Positions 52,637 to 61,511 of a DNA stretch of 64,000 nucleotides are shown in pieces (the stretch's first letter is position 1; every line of letters starts with the position of its first letter). The position numbers were made by a program, and so were the translations under genes. This DNA is from Streptomyces sclerotialus (GTDB lineage: Bacteria > Actinomycetota > Actinomycetes > Streptomycetales > Streptomycetaceae). Below the pieces are notes generated by a model. It searched no databases. It was not told where the DNA came from and was given only the letters and a program-made list of their open reading frames with translations. The stretch lies in assembly GCA_000719105.1 (NCBI GenBank), contig JODX01000001.1, positions 744,001 through 808,000 of the forward strand. Reading direction: 5' to 3'.

Positions 52637-53470
52637 GTGACCGCGCAGGAAGTGGCCCGCTGGACCAGGGCACGACTGGGCCCCTGCGGCCCACCCCTCG
52701 ACCTCCTCACCGCCTGCTTCGACCGGCACCGCTACGCCCCGCACGCCCACGACGAGTTCACCGTCGGCGTCACGACCGGCGGCCTGGAGGTCATCGCCTA
52801 CCGCGGCGACCGCATCTACTCGGGCCCCGGCTCCATCGTCGTCCTGGAACCCGGTGAAATGCACACCGGCGGCCCGGCCGCCCCCGACGGCTACGCCTAC
52901 CGCGCCCTGTACGCAGCCCCGCCCCTGCTGACCGACGGCACCGCGGACGGCGGCGGCCTCCCGCACTTCCGCGAACCCGTCCTCGACGACCCGGAACTGG
53001 CCGCGGCCCTCCGCCGCGCCCACACCGACCTGAGCACCTACCCGGACCCACTGGAGGCCGAGTCCCGCCTCCCCTGGCTGCTCACGGCCCTGGCCCGCCG
53101 CCACTCCACGGCCCGCGCCACCTCCGACAGGCTCCCCGGCGCCGCCCGCCTCGCCCACGCCGTACGCGACCGCCTCGCGGACGAGCTCCTGACCCCGCCC
53201 TCCCTCACCGACCTGGCCACCGACCTGGGCCTGTCCCGCTACCAGCTCCTCCGCGCCTTCCGTACGACGATGGGGATACCGCCCTATGCCTGGCTCGCCC
53301 AGTACCGGGTGAACAGGGCCCAGTGCCTCCTCGCAGCCGGACTGCGCCCCGCCGAGGTCGCCCCGCTGGTGGGCTTCGCCGATCAAGCCCACCTCACCCG
53401 CTGGTTCCGCCGCGTCCTGGGCGTGACGCCGGCGGCATACCGCAACAGCGTTCAAGACACCCGGCACTGA
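52637..53470 (+). CDS. AraC-family regulator
   Basis: 277 residues from the GTG at 52637. An N-terminal cupin-like sensing domain (FDRHRYAPHAHDEFTVGVTT and GSIVVLEPGEMHTGGPA) and two C-terminal HTH motifs: LTDLATDLGLSRYQLLRAFR and PAEVAPLVGFADQAHLTRWF. AraC regulators with such a cupin often control a next-door exporter; the EamA gene 20 bp downstream fits this. Effector unknown. Confidence 0.9.
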   Translation: MTAQEVARWTRARLGPCGPPLDLLTACFDRHRYAPHAHDEFTVGVTTGGLEVIAYRGDRIYSGPGSIVVLEPGEMHTGGPAAPDGYAYRALYAAPPLLTDGTADGGGLPHFREPVLDDPELAAALRRAHTDLSTYPDPLEAESRLPWLLTALARRHSTARATSDRLPGAARLAHAVRDRLADELLTPPSLTDLATDLGLSRYQLLRAFRTTMGIPPYAWLAQYRVNRAQCLLAAGLRPAEVAPLVGFADQAHLTRWFRRVLGVTPAAYRNSVQDTRH

Positions 53471-53489
53471 GGCGGCCGATCCTGCGGGC

Positions 53490-54440
53490 ATGACTGCACG
53501 CGGCTGGTTCCTGTTCTCCCTGATGGGAGTGGTCTGGGGCATCCCCTACCTGATGATCAAGGTGGCGGTGGAGGACCTCTCCCCGTCGATGGTGGTGTTC
53601 ACGCGCTGCGCACTGGGCGCGGCGCTCCTGCTCCCGTTCGCGATACGCCGAAGGACCGGATCCGGAACCGGGACCCTGCGCCACACCGTCCGCACCCACT
53701 GGCGCCCCATGCTGGCCTTCGCCTGCATCGAGATCATCGTCCCCTGGTTCACCCTCACCGACGCCGAACGCCACCTGTCCAGCTCCACCGCCGGCCTGCT
53801 CATCGCGGGCGTCCCGATCGTCGGCGTGGTCCTGGCCCGCTTCTTCGGTGCCACGGAACGGCTGGGCCCCCGCCGGGCGACCGGCCTGATCCTGGGCCTG
53901 GCGGGCGTGGCGGTCCTCACGGTCCCGCACCTGACCGGCGGCGACGCCCGCTCCCTGGCCGAGGTCCTGCTGACGGTCCTGGGCTACGCGATCGCCCCGC
54001 TGATCGCCGCCCGCCACCTGAAGGACGTCTCCTCGCTCCAGCTCACGACGGCCTGCCTGACCCTGGCCGCCGTGGTCTACGCGGTGCCCGCCGCGCTCAC
54101 CTGGCCCACCGAGCCCCCGTCCGCCGAGGCCCTCGCCTCCCTCGCCGGCCTGGGGGTGCTGTGCACGGCGGTGGCGTTCGTGGCCTTCCTGGAGCTGATC
54201 AGGGAGATCGGCCCGACCCGGGCAACGGTCATTACGTACGTGAACCCGGCGGTGGCGGTGGCGGTGGGGGCCCTGTTCCTGGACGAGGCCCTGACACCGA
54301 CGGTCCTGACGGCCTTCGCGCTGATCCTGACGGGCTCGGTACTGGCAACGGCAGCGGCGGGACCGAGCAAGGACACCCGCCCGGTACCATGGTCGGCACG
54401 GCAGACGAGCCGGGCGGACGGCCGCGTGGAGTCCCCCTAG
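53490..54440 (+). CDS. EamA/DMT family exporter
   Basis: 316 residues, ten hydrophobic helices in two EamA halves. MGVVWGIPYLMIKVAVEDLS begins the first, and LLTVLGYAIAPLIAARHLKD and ALFLDEALTPTVLTAFALIL the second. Such proteins export amino acids, toxic metabolites or drugs. It is 20 bp behind the AraC gene. Its last 12-13 codons fall inside rnpB, so the final residues (QTSRADGRVESP) may be there only because of the overlap. Confidence 0.88.
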   Translation: MTARGWFLFSLMGVVWGIPYLMIKVAVEDLSPSMVVFTRCALGAALLLPFAIRRRTGSGTGTLRHTVRTHWRPMLAFACIEIIVPWFTLTDAERHLSSSTAGLLIAGVPIVGVVLARFFGATERLGPRRATGLILGLAGVAVLTVPHLTGGDARSLAEVLLTVLGYAIAPLIAARHLKDVSSLQLTTACLTLAAVVYAVPAALTWPTEPPSAEALASLAGLGVLCTAVAFVAFLELIREIGPTRATVITYVNPAVAVAVGALFLDEALTPTVLTAFALILTGSVLATAAAGPSKDTRPVPWSARQTSRADGRVESP

Positions 54441-54812
54441 GGGGCTTCCCGAGGAACGTCCGGGCTCCACAGGGCAGGGTGGTGGCTAACGGCCACCCGG
54501 GGTGACCCGCGGGACAGTGCCACAGAAAGCAGACCGCCGGGGACTTCGGCCCTCGGTAAGGGTGAAACGGTGGTGTAAGAGACCACCAGTGCCCAGGGTG
54601 ACCTGGGCAGCTAGGTAAACCCCACCCGGAGCAAGGTCAAAAGGAGCGCCGTAGAAAGCGCTCTGCGCGGACGTTCGAGGGCTGCCCGCCCGAGTCCGCG
54701 GGTAGACCGCACGAGGCCGACGGCAACGTCGGTCCTAGATGGATGGCCGTCGCCGGAGGGCCCGCGAGGACCCTCCGGAACAGAACCCGGCGTACAGCCC
54801 GACTCGTCTGCC
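54400..54812 (+). ncRNA. rnpB: RNase P RNA (bacterial type A)
   Basis: The catalytic RNA of RNase P, which trims tRNA 5' ends. The sequence is unmistakable: GAGGAACGTCCGGGCTCC (P4/CRI), ACAGTGCCACAGAAA, GGTAAGGGTGAAACGGTG, GTGTAAGAGACCACCAG, then AGATGGATGGCCGTCG near the end. GGCAGACGAG (54400) pairs with CTCGTCTGCC (54803) as helix P1, which sets the boundaries. Exact transcript ends are not visible. A -10-like TACCAT (54385-54390) is inside the EamA coding region. The 5' end overlaps that gene by about 41 bp. Confidence 0.97.
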
Positions 54813-54840
54813 TCAAGTCCTTCATCAGGAGTGTCGCCGC

Positions 54841-54975
54841 GTGAAGGCGTTCGGCGGCCCTGACGCGAGGTGTCGCACCGTCGCTCCGGCCGTAGCACCC
54901 AGCAAGCGCCCCGCCGGCCCCGCGCTCACTTTCGGCCGCGCCGAGTGGGCCTCCTTCATCGACCACCTGCGGTGA
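54841..54975 (+). pseudogene. DUF397 remnant
   Basis: The C-terminal half of a DUF397 protein is readable: VAPSKRPAGPALTFGRAEWA, then SFIDHLR and a stop, which matches VRDSKxPxGPxLTFxxAEW. The N-terminal WRKSSYS half is missing; the preceding 17 codons are unrelated. It lies directly after rnpB and next to other decayed pieces of a WhiJ-like set. Confidence 0.75.
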
Positions 54976-55027
54976 CCACGAGTCAGTCACCTCACCGCGA
55001 GACGGACCGGAGCGGGGCGTGCGTTGC

Positions 55028-55612
55028 TCATGGTTTGTGCTCCTTGGTCCTGCGGTGGATGAGGGCGCGGGCTCCACCGGAGAGAGCGCGGATGTGCGTG
55101 CGGCGTCGAAGAGGTCCCGGTAGCGGGTGACCTGCGTCCAGGATGTGTCGGAGTTGGGACCTCATCACCTGAGGTCGGCCGACCTGCTGGAGCAGTACAC
55201 CCTCCGAAAGGTCGGCCCAGAGATGCAGTGGTGGGTCCTCGGTCAGTCGCTCCTGCCCGGCCGGGCGCACGCGCACGAACTGCTCGATCCCGTCCGCTGA
55301 GCGCCACTGCTGTGATGCCACGGTGACCGCGCGGAGGTACCCCGGGGTCTGGAGCAGGCCGGGTACCAGCTGAGCCTGGAAGGTGCGGATGGGGTCTGCA
55401 ATGGCCTCCACGGCGATGTAGTCGCGATAGGTGTCGGCGAGGACGGAGCTGCGTGCCAGTGCGGGCACCCGTAAGTCCAAAGAGCGAATAATGGAGCTGT
55501 TCCCAAGGGAGACGTAGCGGATTCGCTCGGTGCGACTCCATGCTGCTGGCCACGGACACCGATGCCCGGCCGCTCGAGCGGCGCGTGGGCGGCGGCGAAT
55601 CCGGTCGAGCAT
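55028..55612 (-). pseudogene. XRE/DUF5753 remnant
   Basis: Part of a DUF5753 domain is intact: IRTFQAQLVPGLLQTPGYLR, LHLWADLSEGVLLQQVG, QVMRSQLRHILDAG. The HTH N-terminus and the C-terminal third are absent or out of frame. It is the regulator piece of a second, decayed WhiJ-like set. Confidence 0.75.
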
Positions 55613-55650
55613 CGACTCCTTCGGGGGCAGTCACGGCCGTACCGAACCAA

Positions 55651-55913
55651 GTCACCTTCCGCCTGAGCCGTAGCCGCAGCAGTGTTCCCAGGGCGCGGGC
55701 GGCTCTCCACGCCGCGCTCGGTGGTGGTTGCGTTGAGCAGGATGTCCTTGAGTCAGCGGAGCTGGTGCTGTCCGAGCCGGTGACCAACGCGCTGCGCGTG
55801 GTGTGCGGCAGCGCGCGCACGGGGTCGGGAAGACCGTGTGGGCGGAACTCAAGGCGCCAGGCATGGCGGCTGCCCCGCCGGGCGGTGACGTGCGCAGTCG
55901 GTCGGGGCGGTGA
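55651..55913 (+). pseudogene. HATPase_c_2 remnant
   Basis: The N-terminus reads VTFRLSRSRSSVPRARAALH and AELVLSEPVTNALRV (the N-box). After a deletion the frame changes and GKTVWAELKAPG, the final strand, appears at 55825. The Asp/Gly G1 and G2 boxes are gone, so it cannot bind ATP. It belongs with the DUF397 and XRE remnants beside it. Confidence 0.75.
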
Positions 55914-56163
55914 CGCTCGGGTGCGGGAGAGCGGGGCGCAATTGCGGCTTATCGGGCCTGAGCCCCGAGTGCTAGACCAGATATCACGGACGCGAGCACG
56001 GCGCGGGGGAGCGGTGTGTGCGCGGCGCCGCCCGGATGCGTGGTTCGAGTCGATGGCCGAGCCGCACCACGGCCGCAGTGTCGCCGGACGGACGGGCGGG
56101 ACAACGGCACGGCACGGTACGGCACGGTACGGCCTTGGCCGGCTGACCCCGAAGGGAACCCAT

Positions 56164-57369
56164 ATGCCCGTCACCAACGAAGCTTCGGCCATCCGGCCGT
56201 TCACGTTCGAGGTCTCCGATGCGGAGCTTGAGGACCTGCGCGCACGCATCCTGGCCACCCGCTGGCCCGACGGGGAGACCGTCAAGGACCAGTCACAGGG
56301 TACGCAGCTCGCGACGGTGCGGGAGCTCGCGCGGTACTGGGCGTCGGAGTACGACTGGCGCCGGGTCGAGGCGAGGCTCAGGGCTCTGCCGCAGTTCGTC
56401 ACCGAGATCGACGGGCTGGACATTCACTTCCTGCACGTCCGCTCGGAGCACGACAATGCCCTTCCGCTGATCGTGACGCATGGATGGCCCGGCTCGATCA
56501 TCGAGCAGCTGAAGATCATCGAGCCGCTGACCGATCCCGAGGGCCACGGCGCGGACGCGTCGGACGCCTTCCATGTGGTCGTTCCGTCGCTGCCGGGACA
56601 CGGGTTCTCGGGCAAGCCGAGCGCGGGCGGCTGGAACCCCGAGCGCATCGCGCGTGCCTGGGACGAGCTGATGCGGCGCCTGGGATACAGGCGGTACGTG
56701 GCGCAGGGCGGCGACTGGGGCGCGCTCGTCACCGATCTCATGGGTGTGCAGGCGCCGAAGGGGCTCCTCGGTATCCACACCAACATGCCCGGCGCGGTTC
56801 CGCCCGCCATCGAGCAGGCGATCGCGGCCGGCAATCCGCTGCCCTCCGGTCTGTCGTTCTCCGAAGAGGAGAGGCGCGCGGTCGAGCAGTTGCAGTTCTT
56901 CTACAAGCACGTCGCCTACGCGCTGATGATGGGGTCGCGTCCGCAGACGCTGACCGGCTTGGCCGACTCGCCCGCCGGTCTGGCGGCCTTCATGCTCGAC
57001 CACGACGTGGCCAGTCTGGAGCTCATCTCCCGGGTCTTCGCCGGGCAGCCCGAAGGTCTCACACGGGACGATGTCCTCGACAACGTCACGCTCTACTGGC
57101 TGACGAACACGGCGATCTCCGCTGCGCGTCTGTACTGGGAGAACGCGCAGACCGGTACCCCGTTCTTCAGCGTCAAGGGCGTCTCCGTCCCGGCTGCCGT
57201 GAGCGTCTTCCCGGACGAGCTCTATCAGGCCCCGAAGAGCTGGTCGGAGCAGGCGTACCCGAACCTCGTCCACTACAACAGGCTCAACAAGGGCGGGCAC
57301 TTCGCGGCCTGGGAACAGCCGGGCCTCTTCGTGGAGGAGCTTCGGGCGGGCTTCCGTTCGCTCCGCTGA
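56164..57369 (+). CDS. Epoxide hydrolase (EHN family, alpha/beta hydrolase)
   Basis: 401 residues from the ATG at 56164 after GAAGGGA. The N-terminal EHN domain includes FTFEVSDAELEDLRARILAT and WRRVEARLRALPQFVTEIDG. The hydrolase has oxyanion-hole HGWPGSIIEQLK, the nucleophile Asp in QGGDWGALVTDL and the His in GGHFAAWEQP. Family enzymes open epoxides by a covalent ester. The frame upstream is open to 55540 over unrelated, decayed sequence, but the family start is here. Confidence 0.92.
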   Translation: MPVTNEASAIRPFTFEVSDAELEDLRARILATRWPDGETVKDQSQGTQLATVRELARYWASEYDWRRVEARLRALPQFVTEIDGLDIHFLHVRSEHDNALPLIVTHGWPGSIIEQLKIIEPLTDPEGHGADASDAFHVVVPSLPGHGFSGKPSAGGWNPERIARAWDELMRRLGYRRYVAQGGDWGALVTDLMGVQAPKGLLGIHTNMPGAVPPAIEQAIAAGNPLPSGLSFSEEERRAVEQLQFFYKHVAYALMMGSRPQTLTGLADSPAGLAAFMLDHDVASLELISRVFAGQPEGLTRDDVLDNVTLYWLTNTAISAARLYWENAQTGTPFFSVKGVSVPAAVSVFPDELYQAPKSWSEQAYPNLVHYNRLNKGGHFAAWEQPGLFVEELRAGFRSLR

Positions 57370-57437
57370 TCACGTGACGGCTGGGCTTGAAGCGGCGTAT
57401 TCTGCACCGTCATTCCGCCGCCTCGTAGGTTGATCTC

Positions 57438-57947
57438 ATGGGACTGTTCGACAAGCTGACCGGAACCAAGCGCCCTGCCGACGGTGTCGCGCCGCGCCCG
57501 GCCGACGAGGTGCGGGCCGCTCTGCTCGGCGTCAACCGGCCTGATGCCCCGTACGTCATCCGCGACGGCGCCCCGGAGGACGCCGACCTGGTGGCGGAGT
57601 GGCGGATGGCGGAGCCCGCCTGGCAGGCCGTCTTTGTCGAGTCGCAGCTGAGCCGGGCGGTCCGGTTCCGGATGCGTCTGGTCCCCGAGAAGCACGAGGT
57701 ACGTGCCCTCGAGGAATCGTGGGAGGTCACCCGGGTCGGGCATCCGCCGCGGCTCGAGATCTCAGGGGAGTACACGCGCGGACCCGACAGGACCGTCTCC
57801 CGCCACTACACGGTCGAACGCGGGGAGAGCGGCGGCCTCGAAGCGACGGAGATCTTCCGCTTCAGCAGCGCGGATCTGCGCAACCCCCTGCAGGACGCCG
57901 CCCTCGAGTCGGGCTGGACCTGGCGCGGAGTGCTCGGCAAGCTGTGA
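57438..57947 (+). CDS. Conserved-type protein, unknown function
   Basis: 169 residues from an ATG 68 bp after the epoxide hydrolase stop. It has GLFDKLTGTKRPADGVAP, PYVIRDGAPEDADLVAEWRM and VRFRMRLVPEKHEVRALEES, a beta-rich pattern ending in SGWTWRGVLGKL. I believe it is a small family present in streptomycetes, possibly with a lipocalin- or SRPBCC-like fold, but I cannot assign a function. Confidence 0.78.
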   Translation: MGLFDKLTGTKRPADGVAPRPADEVRAALLGVNRPDAPYVIRDGAPEDADLVAEWRMAEPAWQAVFVESQLSRAVRFRMRLVPEKHEVRALEESWEVTRVGHPPRLEISGEYTRGPDRTVSRHYTVERGESGGLEATEIFRFSSADLRNPLQDAALESGWTWRGVLGKL

Positions 57948-57976
57948 GGTCCGCGGGAGGGCACCCGCTCACCTGA

Positions 57977-58036
57977 GTACGTCCCGTTCGCCGACCGAAC
58001 AAGCCTGTACGTCCCGTTCGCCGACCGATCAAGCAG
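57977..58036. repeat. Two 30-bp direct repeats
   Basis: GTACGTCCCGTTCGCCGACC and the following bases recur exactly one 30-base period later (57977 and 58007), differing at only two or three positions of the 30. Non-coding, between two genes. Confidence 0.8.
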
Positions 58037-58136
58037 GCATTCAAGCGCGCCAGCAGCCCCGCGATCCGGCCGCCGTTGTCGCGTAGATCATCACCTCGGT
58101 ACGATGCGTTGCTTTTCGCGCAGAAGGGGGCTGGGT

Positions 58137-59408
58137 GTGAGCGAGGCGGGTGGCAGATCCACGGGCCGGGGAGACAGGCGGGCGGCACTGGGCGGGGGCT
58201 TGACGTGTCTGGTGGTCTTCGGTGTCATTCTCACGGGCATATTGGGAGAGAACGGCTATCTTCCCGGGGACGGGGTCCGTACGGCGTGGAAGGGACCGCG
58301 GGACCGGAGTGCGGCCGGCCACGGCAACGGCAGCTGGTTGACGGGTGACACCGTGGTCAGGATCCGGTACGACGCCGTCACCGCCTATGAGGTGGGCGGC
58401 GGGAAGAAGCGGTGGGACCTCGCTGTCCCCGGCCGGGACGAGGTCTGTGCCGTCAGCCGGACCACCGCCGACGGCACGGGGGTCATCGCGCACGGCGAGG
58501 AGGAGACCGGCTGCGACACCGTCACCGCCGTGGACCTGGCCACCGGCAAGGAGCGCTGGCACCGCACGCTGAAGGCGGAGCCGGGTGTGCTGGAGCAGGC
58601 AGCCGACATGGTTGCGATCGCCGGGGGGACGGTGGTCACCCACGACTCCGGTACCGTGCGTGCCTTCGATGCCCGCACCGGTGCGCCCCGGTGGCAGGCG
58701 GCTGCTCCCGAGGACTGTGCGCCGTGGGCCGTGCACGCCTCGGACGAGCAGGTGTTCACCGTTCTCGGCTGTGAGTCCGGGGTGCGGGTCACCGCCCACC
58801 GGACCGACGACGGTGAGCGGGCGTGGACCAGTGAGCCGGGTGTCCGGTCCGACGGGGCATTCGTCCGCCTGTTGTCCGCCGAGCCGCTGCTGCTGCAGGT
58901 CGAGGAGGAGGCCGCACGCGGCATGCACGCCATCCTGTCGTACTCCTCCGACGGCACGATCCGGGGACGGATCGCCTTGGAGCGCGGCTACGGGGTGATC
59001 ACGGAGCATCACGACGGGGAGGCCCGCGTCGTGCTCGACGGCGAGCGGCTCATCGCCTGGACCGAGCAGCCCAGCGGCTCCTACACCCGGGACAAGCTGG
59101 CCGCGTTCGATGTGAAGAGCGGACGGCACCTGTGGACGGCCGGCTTCGAGGACGACGACGTGGTGACCTTGCAGGCCCGCGACGGAAGTATCAGCGTCGT
59201 GGTCGATCCCGTAGGCAAGGGCAACACAGAGGAAGATCTCCACGTCTTCGGCACGGAGGACGGAGAGGAGACCGATGTGCGCACCTTCCGCGACGACGTC
59301 GAGATGTACGGCGGCCAGACCTACTTGACCGACGAGGGCCGCCTGGTTCTGGTCGAGGCTCCCGGCGAGGGTGGAGGTCGTACGGTCAGCGTCTACGAGA
59401 AGTCGTGA
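58137..59408 (+). CDS. Anchored PQQ-type beta-propeller protein
   Basis: 423 residues from the GTG at 58137 (AAGGGGG upstream). An N-terminal helix (ALGGGLTCLVVFGVILTGIL) precedes repeated blades such as VTAVDLATGKERWHRTLKAE, VRAFDARTGAPRWQAAAPED, and KLAAFDVKSGRHLWTAGFED, the AxDxxTGxxxW pattern of PQQ-like propellers. No redox cofactor residues were identified. Probably an extracellular binding or sensing protein. Confidence 0.85.
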   Translation: MSEAGGRSTGRGDRRAALGGGLTCLVVFGVILTGILGENGYLPGDGVRTAWKGPRDRSAAGHGNGSWLTGDTVVRIRYDAVTAYEVGGGKKRWDLAVPGRDEVCAVSRTTADGTGVIAHGEEETGCDTVTAVDLATGKERWHRTLKAEPGVLEQAADMVAIAGGTVVTHDSGTVRAFDARTGAPRWQAAAPEDCAPWAVHASDEQVFTVLGCESGVRVTAHRTDDGERAWTSEPGVRSDGAFVRLLSAEPLLLQVEEEAARGMHAILSYSSDGTIRGRIALERGYGVITEHHDGEARVVLDGERLIAWTEQPSGSYTRDKLAAFDVKSGRHLWTAGFEDDDVVTLQARDGSISVVVDPVGKGNTEEDLHVFGTEDGEETDVRTFRDDVEMYGGQTYLTDEGRLVLVEAPGEGGGRTVSVYEKS

Positions 59409-59592
59409 GTCCTCCGCGCCCCGGGCGCCCCGCCCTCCCATAGGCGCGCTCCGGCCGCGGGTCGGTGGCCGTGACCGCCTTGCCTTCGAGCGCACTTCAA
59501 CTGCCAGGATGACCGGCGCGCGCATCGCATGTCTCCGCACATGTTTCGCTGCCTCTGCCATTCGTCAGTCGTTCGCCAGGAAGGACCGGGCC

Positions 59593-60540
59593 ATGTCCGA
59601 TGTGAAGTTCGCGCTGGGCACGATGGGATTCGGCACCACAGTGGACGCCGATGCGTCCTTACGTCTGCTCGACCGGTTCGTCGACGCCGGGGGGACGATG
59701 CTCGACACCGCCAACTGCTACGCCTTCTGGTCCGACCCGAGCGGTCGCGGAGGGAAGAGCGAGGAGCTCGTCGGGCGGTGGCTGGCGAGCCGCCCCGGGC
59801 GGCGTGAGCAGGTGTACCTCAGCAGCAAGGTGGGTGCAGAGCCGGTCGGTCCCGGTGACTGGCCGGCCAACCGGGAGGGGCTGTCGGGGCCGGCGATCAA
59901 AGCCGCTGCCGAGGGCAGTCTGCGGCGGCTGGGGACCGACCGGATCGACCTGTACTGGGCCCATATGGAGGACCGGGCGGTGTCTCCGGGGGAAACTGCC
60001 GAGGCCTTCGGCGGGCTGGTCGCCGAGGGTGTCGTGGGGCGGCTCGGGTGCTCCAACCATCCTGTGTGGCGGGTGGAGCGGGCCCGGCGGATCGCCCGGG
60101 AGAACGGGTGGGCCGGGTACACCGCGCTTCAGTTGCGCCATTCCTACCTTCAGCCCCGTCCCGGCGTGCCGGTGCCCGGCGTGAACCACCGGTTCGCCTG
60201 GGTCACCGATGAGGTCGTCGACTATGTCGACAGCGAGCCGGAGCTGTCCCTGTGGGTGTACACCGCCCTGCTGAACGGCTTCTACGGCCGGTCCGACCGG
60301 CCGCTTCCCGAGGCTTACGAGCACCCCGGTACGGCACGGCGGCTGGCGGCCCTCGACAAGGTGGCCGGGGAGCTCGGGGTGAGCCGGAACCAGGTTGTGC
60401 TCGCCTGGCTGATCGGGGGGAGGCCGGGCGCAACGCCGATCGTCGGTGTCAGCAGGCCCGAGCAGCTCGACGAGGCGCTCGCGGGGGCCCGGCTGCGGCT
60501 GCCCGACGAGCACCGGCGCCTGCTCGACGAGACCATCTGA
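59593..60540 (+). CDS. Aldo/keto reductase with TTA codon
   Basis: 315 residues from the ATG at 59593. The AKR tetrad is in place: Asp and Tyr in MLDTANCYAFWSD, Lys in VYLSSKVGA and His in DLYWAHMED. The NADPH-binding end has GATPIVGVSRPEQLDEALAG. The leucine at residue 23 is encoded by TTA (59659-59661), the rare codon read by the bldA tRNA in Streptomyces, so expression may be developmental. Substrate unknown. Confidence 0.92.
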   Translation: MSDVKFALGTMGFGTTVDADASLRLLDRFVDAGGTMLDTANCYAFWSDPSGRGGKSEELVGRWLASRPGRREQVYLSSKVGAEPVGPGDWPANREGLSGPAIKAAAEGSLRRLGTDRIDLYWAHMEDRAVSPGETAEAFGGLVAEGVVGRLGCSNHPVWRVERARRIARENGWAGYTALQLRHSYLQPRPGVPVPGVNHRFAWVTDEVVDYVDSEPELSLWVYTALLNGFYGRSDRPLPEAYEHPGTARRLAALDKVAGELGVSRNQVVLAWLIGGRPGATPIVGVSRPEQLDEALAGARLRLPDEHRRLLDETI

Positions 60541-60629
60541 CGCTTCGGCGCGGGATGCCTCGGTGCGGGGTTCCCGGGCACCCGCGCCGCACTCGTTCAC
60601 CTCTGGTTCATACACAGTAGTAACAGCTC

Positions 60630-61037
60630 AACCTGAAGGGCAGCCAGGACCTCTCGCCGGTGATGAGGCTGCTGAAGTGGGCCGACAACGCCTCGGACGA
60701 GGAGTTCGCCGACGAGCTCGGTCAGTACGTCGACGTGAGTCGTTCGCGGAGTACGTGGCGACCCAGAACCTGATCATGAGCTTCGACGACATGGCCGGAC
60801 CGGGCAACAAGCACGTGCTCTGGTACGACCTGGACTCCGAGAGGTTCTCCGTACTGGGCTGGGACTTCAACCTGACCTTCATCGGGATACGCGCTCGGCG
60901 CATTCGGCTCCCTCGCCGATCAGGCCGAGTGGTCGGGGGCCGACGCCTCCGCGATCGCGTCCACGGTCAAGTCCCTGAGGAGCACGGTCACCGCCCGGAC
61001 CGAGAGCCTGGCGGACAACGAAGTGATCACCGGCTGA
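60630..61037 (+). pseudogene. CotH-family protein pseudogene
   Basis: Three segments in three frames belong to one CotH-like spore-coat kinase: LKGSQDLSPVMRLLKWADNA to GQYVDV, then after a one-base deletion near 60735 SFAEYVATQNLIMSFDDMAG and LGWDFNLTF, and, after a large deletion, SLADQAEWSGADASAIASTV to the end. The first half and the linker to the C-terminus are gone. A strong terminator follows. Confidence 0.8.
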
Positions 61038-61052
61038 GAGCGACAGCGGTGA

Positions 61053-61100
61053 GCGCGTGCCGGTGGCGGATCCTTCACAGCGTCGGCCACCGGCACGCGC
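61053..61100. terminator. 15-bp terminator hairpin
   Basis: GCGCGTGCCGGTGGC and GCCACCGGCACGCGC are perfectly complementary, loop 18 bases, between the CotH remnant and the MazG gene. Confidence 0.8.
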
Positions 61101-61115
61101 GCGTGCACACCCCTG

Positions 61116-61487
61116 TCAGGAAGCAGTGCCGAGCGTGCCGAGTGAGCGCTGCCTCGCCTTCGCCAGATGGGCGGTGAACACCTCACCCGCGTCGGGCGTC
61201 AGGCCCCGCAGCGCGACCAGCGCCGTGATGGCCACGTCGCACAGTTCGGACCGTACGTCGTCCCAGTCGTGGGTGACGCCCTTGCGCGGGTTCTGGCCCG
61301 TCGCGCCGATGACGGCCTGGGCGACCTCGCCGACTTCTTCCGACAGCTTCAGCATCCGCAGGAGCAGGTCCTCCCGGGCGTCCCGGCCGTCATGGGCGCG
61401 TTTCTCGTCCAGCCAGGCGTGGAGCAGGGAGACGGACTCCCACAGGTCGGGTTCGGGGCTGCCGGACGGACGCTGTTCGCTCATCAT
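61116..61487 (-). CDS. MazG-like nucleoside triphosphate pyrophosphohydrolase
   Basis: 123 residues. The all-helical metal site is LKLSEEVGEVAQAVIGA (E-E-x-x-E) followed by ELCDVAITALVAL (E-x-x-D). Short MazG-like proteins cleave (d)NTPs or damaged nucleotides to monophosphates and help to clear them. The ATG at 61487 has no strong ribosome site; the next ATG (61484) is equally possible. Confidence 0.9.
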   Translation of the reverse strand: MMSEQRPSGSPEPDLWESVSLLHAWLDEKRAHDGRDAREDLLLRMLKLSEEVGEVAQAVIGATGQNPRKGVTHDWDDVRSELCDVAITALVALRGLTPDAGEVFTAHLAKARQRSLGTLGTAS

Positions 61488-61511
61488 GGGCGAAGCCTGT
61501 CACGGCACTGC

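Noticed and set aside
55540..56163. ATPase-epoxide hydrolase fusion protein
   Set aside because: The frame is open across decayed sequence, but the ATPase lacks its G boxes and the hydrolase family starts at ATG 56164 with its own ribosome site.
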